Shown here: positions 28,681 through 33,113 of the stretch, piece by piece
How positions within the stretch are numbered: position 1 is the stretch's first letter
Layout: every line of letters begins with the position of its first letter
From: Rhodobium orientis
GTDB taxonomy: Bacteria; Pseudomonadota; Alphaproteobacteria; Rhizobiales; Rhodobiaceae
Direction: 5' to 3'
DNA: 33,113 nucleotides
Assembly (NCBI RefSeq): GCF_003258835.1
Contig: NZ_NPEV01000056.1
Location: 1 to 33,113, forward strand
Made by a program: the position numbers and the translations under genes
Notes under the pieces: model-generated
Databases searched by the model: none
What the model saw: only the letters and a program-made list of their open reading frames with translations
What the model was told of the DNA's origin: nothing

Positions 28681-29187
28681 ATGTCGCTTTTGAGGCTCCT
28701 TGGCGCGGCCGCCCTTGCCGCCGCCCTTTCTGCGGCGAGCGCGGCCAGCGCGCCGAAACCGCTGCCCGATGCCTGCGCCGTGCTGAAGACCCTTGATGCC
28801 GCCGAGTACCTGTCCGGCGAAGTGCGCTACGACCTGATGGCGGCCCGCCGCGACGACGCCGTCGCCTTCAGCCAGTGCGTCGCCGTGGAAAAGGAAGGCG
28901 CCGCGTCGGTCAGCCTGCAGATCCGCGAGCTGCGCTCCGGCGCGTCCCCCGCCCCGGCCGCAACCCAGCGCGAGGACTACGTCAAGGAACTCGCCGAGAC
29001 CTTCGGCTTCGTGCCGGAGGCGGAGGACGTTGCCGTCGGCGAGGCGGCTGTCTGGATCGGCGATGTCGGCCAGTTGACCGTCTGGTACCGCGACGGCCGG
29101 GTGCAGATGATCGTCTCGGGGCGGGGCGGCAACAGTAAGGACCTGGCGGCCGAGATCGCCCGCCGCGTCGTCGAAAAATATCCCTGA
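28681..29187 (+). CDS. Hypothetical secreted protein
   Basis: A 168-residue protein with a typical Sec signal peptide (MSLLRLLGAAALAAALSAAS, likely cleavage after AASA at residue 24). The mature part has two cysteines (Cys32 and Cys66) that could form a disulfide, a mixed alpha/beta-like composition, and a C-terminal half with VAVGEAAVWIGDVGQLTVWY and MIVSGRGG. I do not recognise the family. The spacing of features suggests a small periplasmic ligand-binding or adhesin-type fold, but that is a guess. The ATG at 28681 has GGAG at suitable distance; a GTG at 28651 would bury the signal peptide and is rejected. Confidence 0.8.
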   Translation: MSLLRLLGAAALAAALSAASAASAPKPLPDACAVLKTLDAAEYLSGEVRYDLMAARRDDAVAFSQCVAVEKEGAASVSLQIRELRSGASPAPAATQREDYVKELAETFGFVPEAEDVAVGEAAVWIGDVGQLTVWYRDGRVQMIVSGRGGNSKDLAAEIARRVVEKYP

Positions 29188-29302
29188 TCCCCACGCCGGC
29201 CCCGCACGGGGGACGAAGGCGGGCCGAGGATCGGAGCACGGGCAGACATGCCCGAAAATACCTATCGTCACGATTTCATTTGCCGTCGGACGACAACCGT
29301 AA

Positions 29303-29320
29303 TATTAGGTTATTCTAATA
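29303..29320. promoter_or_regulatory. AT-rich inverted repeat upstream of the SulP gene
   Basis: TATTAG (29303-29308) and CTAATA (29315-29320) form a perfect inverted repeat with a 6-nt spacer in an AT-rich pocket, unlike the GC-rich surroundings. AT-rich dyads of this shape are typical operators of ArsR-family regulators (the BigR/SqrR group controls sulfur-related genes); the iron-response ICE box is also similar but has a different spacing. It lies 118 nt before the transporter start. Confidence 0.5.
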
Positions 29321-29352
29321 AGAAACAATAAATCTAGGGAGGGCGGTGCGCG

Positions 29353-29418
29353 ATGCCCGGAAGCGGCCTTTTCGGGCCGCCGGCCGCTTGTCAGGCGCAC
29401 CAACGCACCGCCGCTTGA
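29353..29418 (+). CDS. Possible upstream leader ORF of the SulP gene
   Basis: A 21-codon frame starts at ATG 29353 behind a strong GGGAGGG sequence (29338-29344) and stops at TGA 29416-29418, 19 nt before the SulP start. The transporter itself has almost no ribosome binding site, so translation of the leader could feed or gate it. The peptide (MPGSGLFGPPAACQAHQ at its start) has no known relatives I recognise. Chance occurrence is possible. Confidence 0.35.
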   Translation: MPGSGLFGPPAACQAHQRTAA

Positions 29419-29437
29419 GTTTGGGCGACGCGACACC

Positions 29438-31222
29438 ATGCTGAATTCCACCCTGTGGGAGGCCTTCACCCCGTTTACCAAATGGGCGCCGCGGGTCACC
29501 CGCGACGACCTGCAGCGCGACCTCGTGGCGGGCATTACCGGCGCCCTCGTCGTCCTGCCGCAGGGCGTCGCCTTTGCCTCCATCGCCGGCATGCCGCCGG
29601 AATACGGCCTCTATGCCGGCATCGTGCCGGCCATCGTCGCCGCCCTCTTCGGCTCCTCGCGCCACCTCGTCTCCGGCCCGACGACGGCGGCCTCGATCGT
29701 GCTGTTCTCCGCGCTCTCGGTGCAGGCCGTGCCGGAAAGCGCGCAATATGTGACGCTGGCGCTGACGCTGACCTTCATGGTCGGTCTCTTCGAGCTGGCC
29801 CTCGGCCTTGCCCGCATGGGCGCGCTCGTCAACTTCATCTCCCATTCCGTCGTCGTCGGCTTCACCGCCGGCGCCGCCGTGCTGATCGCCGCCAAACAGC
29901 TGAAGCATTTCTTCGGCATCGAGATGCCGTCCGGCGGCCATCTCCACCATATCCTGATCGCCTTCGTCGAACAGATCGACCGCCTCAACCCCTATGTCAC
30001 GTCGGTCGCCGCGGCGACGCTTCTCAGCGGCATCCTCCTCAAGATATTCGCGCGAAGGATTCCCTACCTCATCGTCTCCATGGTCGTCGGCAGCCTCGTC
30101 GGCGTTTTTCTGAACGCCCGCTTCGGCCAGGAGGTGACGGGGATCGCAACCGTCGGCGCCCTGCCGACCCATCTGCCGCCGCTGTCGGCGCCGGACCTTA
30201 CCTTCGACACCATCAAGGAGCTTGCCCCGACTGCCCTTGCCATGACCCTCTTCGCGCTGACCGAGGCGGTCTCCATCGGCCGCTCGCTCGCCGCCCGCGG
30301 CGGCTACCGCATCAATGGCAGCCAGGAATTCGTCGGCCAGGGCCTTTCCAACATTTTTGGGGCGTTCTTCTCCGGCTATGTGGCGACCGGCTCCTTCAAC
30401 CGGTCCGGCCTCAACTACGAGGCCGGCGCCAGGACGCCTTTCGCCGCCGTCTTTGCCGGCGGCCTCCTCATGGTCGTCCTCCTCTTCGTCGCCCCGCTCG
30501 CGGTCTACCTGCCGAAGGCGACCATGGCCGGGCTCCTCTTCCTCGTCGCCTGGGGCCTCTTCGACTTCAAGGAGATCGGCCACATCCTGAAGGCCTCGGG
30601 CCGCGAGACGGCCGTCCTCCTCGTCACCTTCTTCAGTGCGCTCTTTTTAGAGTTGGAACTCGCCATCTTCGCCGGCGTCATGCTGTCGCTGATCATGTAT
30701 CTGGAGCGGGTGTCGAAGCCGACGATCCGCCGCCAGGTGCCGGACCCCTATGGCGCCAAGCGGGTCTTCGTCTCCGACCCCGCCCTGCCGGAATGCCCGC
30801 AACTGCGCTTTGCGCAGATCGACGGCTCGATCTTCTTCGGCAACGTCAACCGGGTGGAGGACACCTTCGACCTCTACCGCAACACCCACCCGGACCAGAA
30901 ACACCTCGCCATCGTCGCCCAGGCGATCCGCTTCGTCGACCTGCAAGGGGCGGAGGCCTTCGTCGACGAGGCCAAGAAGCGCAAGGAAATGGGCGGCGGC
31001 CTCTACATCGTCAACGCCCAGATCCCCTTATGGGAAATCCTGGAAAGCCTCGGCAGCCTCGACGACATCAACGAAAAGCACTTCTTCCAGGGCAAGACGG
31101 CGGCCGTCCACGCCATCTACCAGAAACTCGACAAAACCGTCTGCAAGGGCTGCAACCAGCGCATCTTCACCGAATGCATGTGGGACCACGGGGTGAGGGG
31201 GAAGCCGGCGCCCGGGGAGTGA
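29438..31222 (+). CDS. SulP family inorganic anion transporter with STAS domain
   Basis: A 594-residue SulP permease (sulfate, bicarbonate or related anions). The membrane part spans about residues 25-430, with family motifs DLVAGITGALVVLPQGVAFA near the start, GLYAGIVPAIVAALFGSSR, and the substrate-site region VATGSFNRSGLNYEAGARTP. A cytoplasmic STAS domain follows at about 455-560 (FAQIDGSIFFGNVNRVEDTF, VDLQGAEAFVDEAKKRK); the serine phosphorylated in anti-sigma antagonists is absent (DLQG). The tail carries CKGCNQRIFTEC, three clustered cysteines that might sense redox or metal. The substrate cannot be deduced. The ATG at 29438 lacks a good ribosome binding site. Confidence 0.9.
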   Translation: MLNSTLWEAFTPFTKWAPRVTRDDLQRDLVAGITGALVVLPQGVAFASIAGMPPEYGLYAGIVPAIVAALFGSSRHLVSGPTTAASIVLFSALSVQAVPESAQYVTLALTLTFMVGLFELALGLARMGALVNFISHSVVVGFTAGAAVLIAAKQLKHFFGIEMPSGGHLHHILIAFVEQIDRLNPYVTSVAAATLLSGILLKIFARRIPYLIVSMVVGSLVGVFLNARFGQEVTGIATVGALPTHLPPLSAPDLTFDTIKELAPTALAMTLFALTEAVSIGRSLAARGGYRINGSQEFVGQGLSNIFGAFFSGYVATGSFNRSGLNYEAGARTPFAAVFAGGLLMVVLLFVAPLAVYLPKATMAGLLFLVAWGLFDFKEIGHILKASGRETAVLLVTFFSALFLELELAIFAGVMLSLIMYLERVSKPTIRRQVPDPYGAKRVFVSDPALPECPQLRFAQIDGSIFFGNVNRVEDTFDLYRNTHPDQKHLAIVAQAIRFVDLQGAEAFVDEAKKRKEMGGGLYIVNAQIPLWEILESLGSLDDINEKHFFQGKTAAVHAIYQKLDKTVCKGCNQRIFTECMWDHGVRGKPAPGE

Positions 31223-31311
31223 GGCTATGCATTGAGGCTGACACGCCCGCACAACGCACGGAATAAAAGGGGAAACGCCAAATTTTTTGGGGATTATCGC
31301 CTTGACGCAAA

Positions 31312-31899
31312 TTAGAATAACTGCCCCTGGTCCAATTCCGGCTTAATCCGCACCAGTCGGCGCACAGAATCAATTTCTGCGTCATCGACGATGTGCCCCG
31401 CATAATCTTCGAAGCGGAGGAGTGAAACGGCCTTCTCTTCGTAGTTTTTGCCTTTGCCGTCGTCAAATGTGTGAAACTCAATATCGGAGACGCCGAGTGC
31501 CTCCTTAACCCAAAGGCAGGTGGCAAATTGAATGGAATCGGGGACGGTCAAAACCCGCGTCTTTTCATTCGCCTGTTTCACGTCAGGCGCACTTTCAAAC
31601 TTATGGTCCCGAAGGCGCCCAGCTTTTTGAAGGATAACTGGATTTGGGCTGACGGGAAGCATTACACCTTCGATTTCAGATATGAGCTGATCAATACTGC
31701 TGAAAGCGCTGCTACCCTTGAGAAGCGATGGCCGAAATTCTGCATATAATATCGTACTATACCATATGTGGCGCTTGCCGACCTTTGCGTCATCGAGAAT
31801 CCTAGACATATGGGCAAGGAGTTCTGGGGGGCTGCCTGTGATGTGGCGAATGAGGACGCAGCTATCCCAGAAATGATTATTGCTTTGGGATAGTCCCAT
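31312..31899 (-). CDS. PIN domain protein
   Basis: A 195-residue PIN-fold protein, probably a metal-dependent ribonuclease. Acidic positions expected of the active site are visible: Asp12 (NHFWDSCVLIRH), Glu54 (STILYAEFRPS), Asp121 (VPDSIQFATCLW) and Asp146 or Asp147 (FHTFDDG). VapC toxins are usually ~130 residues; this one is longer, with an insertion between Glu54 and Asp121 and a C-terminal extension. The ATG at 31899 lies 23 nt inside the end of the upstream gene, and only a weak GGGG-type ribosome binding site is present, so translation is probably coupled. Composition is AT-richer than the core genes, suggesting acquired DNA. Confidence 0.8.
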   Translation of the reverse strand: MGLSQSNNHFWDSCVLIRHITGSPPELLAHMSRILDDAKVGKRHIWYSTILYAEFRPSLLKGSSAFSSIDQLISEIEGVMLPVSPNPVILQKAGRLRDHKFESAPDVKQANEKTRVLTVPDSIQFATCLWVKEALGVSDIEFHTFDDGKGKNYEEKAVSLLRFEDYAGHIVDDAEIDSVRRLVRIKPELDQGQLF

Positions 31900-32722
31900 T
31901 TTCTGCGCCCCAATCCGATGGCTCGAAAGGCATCATCGCTCCTTCCCATTTAGATGGAGTGCCAGTTTGGTTAATGCTTTTCATACTCGCAACCTCAACT
32001 CGCACCGGAAGCTGCCCCTCACCGTCATAAATCGCGTCTCCAAAGGCCCATATGCGCTGTTTCAGGAGCGATTTGATTTGCTCTTCAGAGATCTCACTCT
32101 TGAACACACACGGCACCTCGATCTTTGTGCCTGTAATGACTAGGATTCCACGGGGCATATGCCCACGGTAGTCGAGTTCCATAAACAGACAGTCGAATGC
32201 GTCAGACGCTTGTCCACGGAAGTACCGCGGCGGCAGTCTTCCATCCGATCTTTCAGTAAGAAAACGATCAATTTGCTTTCCAAACACCGCATCTAGCGCT
32301 AGTGTTGTACGCTGCGATGTAGATATCTCAATGTATTCGAATTTTTTTTCTACGCCCTTGACGACCGCGCCGAGTTTTTCTGCGACCCCGCCGTACTTCG
32401 ATGCTTCATCAAAATTGCTTCTATAAATTGCATCAGCACACGCATATAGAGCCTTGGCAGAGGATGCGGGGTCAAAGCCGAGATTGGGACGGGGCCTTTC
32501 AGAAAGCCCGAATTCCGCGCTACCGATCTTGAGATGAGATACAACAAACTCGTGCGCCGTCTTGTGATTGACGGCCTTGTCCGCCTCCACGAGGGCGCTC
32601 AGAAGACTGCTAAACTTGGCTTTAAAAACGTTTGCTGGCACAAGCCTTTCATGCTCCACAGCAGACTTGCTGCCGTGAATCGTTACAAGGATTTCTTGTT
32701 TGGTCTGCTCAACGTTGGCCAA
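31877..32722 (-). CDS. Uncharacterised partner protein of the PIN gene
   Basis: A 281-residue protein I cannot place in a named family. The N-terminal half (about 1-125) is mainly helical with a charged segment around 30-60. The C-terminal part (about 165-255) looks beta-rich: YFRGQASDAFDCLFMELDYR, then RGILVITGTKIEVPCVF, a helix (SEEQIKSLLKQ) and IWAFGDAIYDGEGQLPVRVE. This strand-helix-strand order recalls an OB- or S1-like nucleic acid binding fold; that is inference. It is far larger than VapB-type antitoxins and has no ribbon-helix-helix or AbrB motif at its N-terminus. The TTG at 32722 is chosen because GAGGAGG stands 8 nt upstream; a TTG at 32788 lacks any ribosome binding site. Confidence 0.7.
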   Translation of the reverse strand: MANVEQTKQEILVTIHGSKSAVEHERLVPANVFKAKFSSLLSALVEADKAVNHKTAHEFVVSHLKIGSAEFGLSERPRPNLGFDPASSAKALYACADAIYRSNFDEASKYGGVAEKLGAVVKGVEKKFEYIEISTSQRTTLALDAVFGKQIDRFLTERSDGRLPPRYFRGQASDAFDCLFMELDYRGHMPRGILVITGTKIEVPCVFKSEISEEQIKSLLKQRIWAFGDAIYDGEGQLPVRVEVASMKSINQTGTPSKWEGAMMPFEPSDWGAENGTIPKQ

Positions 32723-32730
32723 ATCACAAT

Positions 32731-32737
32731 CCTCCTC
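32731..32737 (-). promoter_or_regulatory. Strong ribosome binding site fixing the TTG start of the PIN partner gene
   Basis: CCTCCTC on the plus strand reads GAGGAGG on the minus strand, with 8 nt to the TTG at 32722. It is the best ribosome binding site in this patch and argues against the longer frame. Confidence 0.65.
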
Positions 32738-32805
32738 ACGGATGCTAACATCCGTCCGGATATCTGGGAAGTTATATTGAGAGCGCAATAACTGATGGAC
32801 CGTTA

Positions 32806-32819
32806 ACCTTACAAAAGGT
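32806..32819. promoter_or_regulatory. Small inverted repeat in the divergent spacer of the PIN module
   Basis: ACCTT (32806-32810) and AAGGT (32815-32819) with a 4-nt centre lie between the PIN partner gene (minus) and the short plus-strand frame at 32848. It could be an operator for autoregulation of the PIN module. The arms are short, so it may be chance. Confidence 0.25.
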
Positions 32820-32847
32820 ATTGGAAACCAGTCGGTTAGAGGATTTT

Positions 32848-32988
32848 ATGACGCAACAAGAATCTTGTGGTGCTGGCCCGGTCGATGAAGCCGCCTTCGA
32901 AAGGATCGTCGGGGCAGCGGTCAAATCGGCTCGATCAGAAGATCGAACATCGCATTTTCCTTCAGACGATGGTTCGAGAGAAAGCTGA
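32848..32988 (+). CDS. Possible short protein of 46 residues
   Basis: An ATG at 32848 with AGAGGA well placed upstream opens a 46-codon frame ending at TGA 32986-32988. The product begins MTQQESCGAGPVDEAAFERI and ends in a Ser/Asp/Arg-rich stretch; no family is recognised. Another frame (from an ATG at 32885) stays open across this stop to the window end, so a frameshift or a different gene structure is possible. It diverges from the PIN partner gene. Confidence 0.35.
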   Translation: MTQQESCGAGPVDEAAFERIVGAAVKSARSEDRTSHFPSDDGSRES

Positions 32989-33086
32989 ATTCACTGAGAC
33001 AGCGCTCCATGTACTTCGCGCTAATAAAGCTCAAACTGTCTTCTTAAGCTTCTTTCCGTGCTATATTTCACTGACGGGAGGAAGCG

Positions 33087-33113
33087 ATGGCACAATCAGG
33101 AAAGAGGTTGGGA
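33087..33113 (+). CDS. Start of a gene cut by the window end
   Basis: An ATG at 33087 follows a strong GGGAGGA (33076-33082) and a possible -10 box TATATT (33062-33067). Only nine residues (MAQSGKRLG) are visible, so no product can be named. The frame differs from that of both upstream candidates. Confidence 0.4.

Overview
The window is a stretch of high-GC chromosome from an alphaproteobacterium, most likely of the order Hyphomicrobiales (Rhizobiales). The support is the set and order of core genes: lysC, ptsP (with GAF domain), prfA, prmC and a DUF4167 gene in one direction; ubiG facing DUF1178, nitrilase and grxC; secA diverging from a parvulin, argJ, a GNAT gene and mutT; and putA divergent from an Lrp-type putR. 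Genus cannot be read from the sequence.

Layout. 1-130: the tail of a probable IS630-type transposase and a strong palindrome. 140-6976 (minus): lysC, ptsP, prfA, prmC and DUF4167, ended by a clear intrinsic terminator. 6977-7183: a divergent spacer with five 14-bp tandem units. 7184-9706: ubiG (+), then grxC, nitrilase and DUF1178 (minus). 9767-11614: comF (minus) and a methyltransferase (+). 11598-12251: two orphan Flp-type pilins. 12294-15593 (minus): parvulin PPIase, argJ, GNAT and mutT, closely packed. 15884-18691: secA (+). 18692-20178: an AT-richer islet holding a possible small RNA with a strong terminator, an unusual DNA-binding-type protein and a possible Cys-rich microprotein. 20179-24018 (+): an autoregulated efflux operon (TetR, HlyD-like adaptor, ABC ATPase, ABC-2 permease) with 4-nt start/stop overlaps throughout. 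24275-28578: putA and its probable activator putR, divergent. 28681-31222 (+): a small secreted protein and a SulP transporter. 31223-33113: a second AT-richer patch with a two-gene PIN-domain module and two short or incomplete plus-strand reading frames.

Most of the window is ordinary housekeeping: translation termination (prfA, prmC), nitrogen PTS (ptsP), amino acid synthesis and breakdown (lysC, argJ, putA), ubiquinone synthesis, protein export and folding, and nucleotide sanitation. The unusual material lies in the two low-GC patches. In the first, a 200-residue protein joins a coiled coil, a HARE-HTH-like winged helix and a segment closely resembling the NMN-binding Ia domain of NAD-dependent DNA ligase, with no ligase catalytic core. 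In the second, a PIN nuclease-like gene is translationally coupled to a much larger uncharacterised partner that does not look like a classical antitoxin. Both assignments rest on motif recognition by eye and have not been tested by database search.
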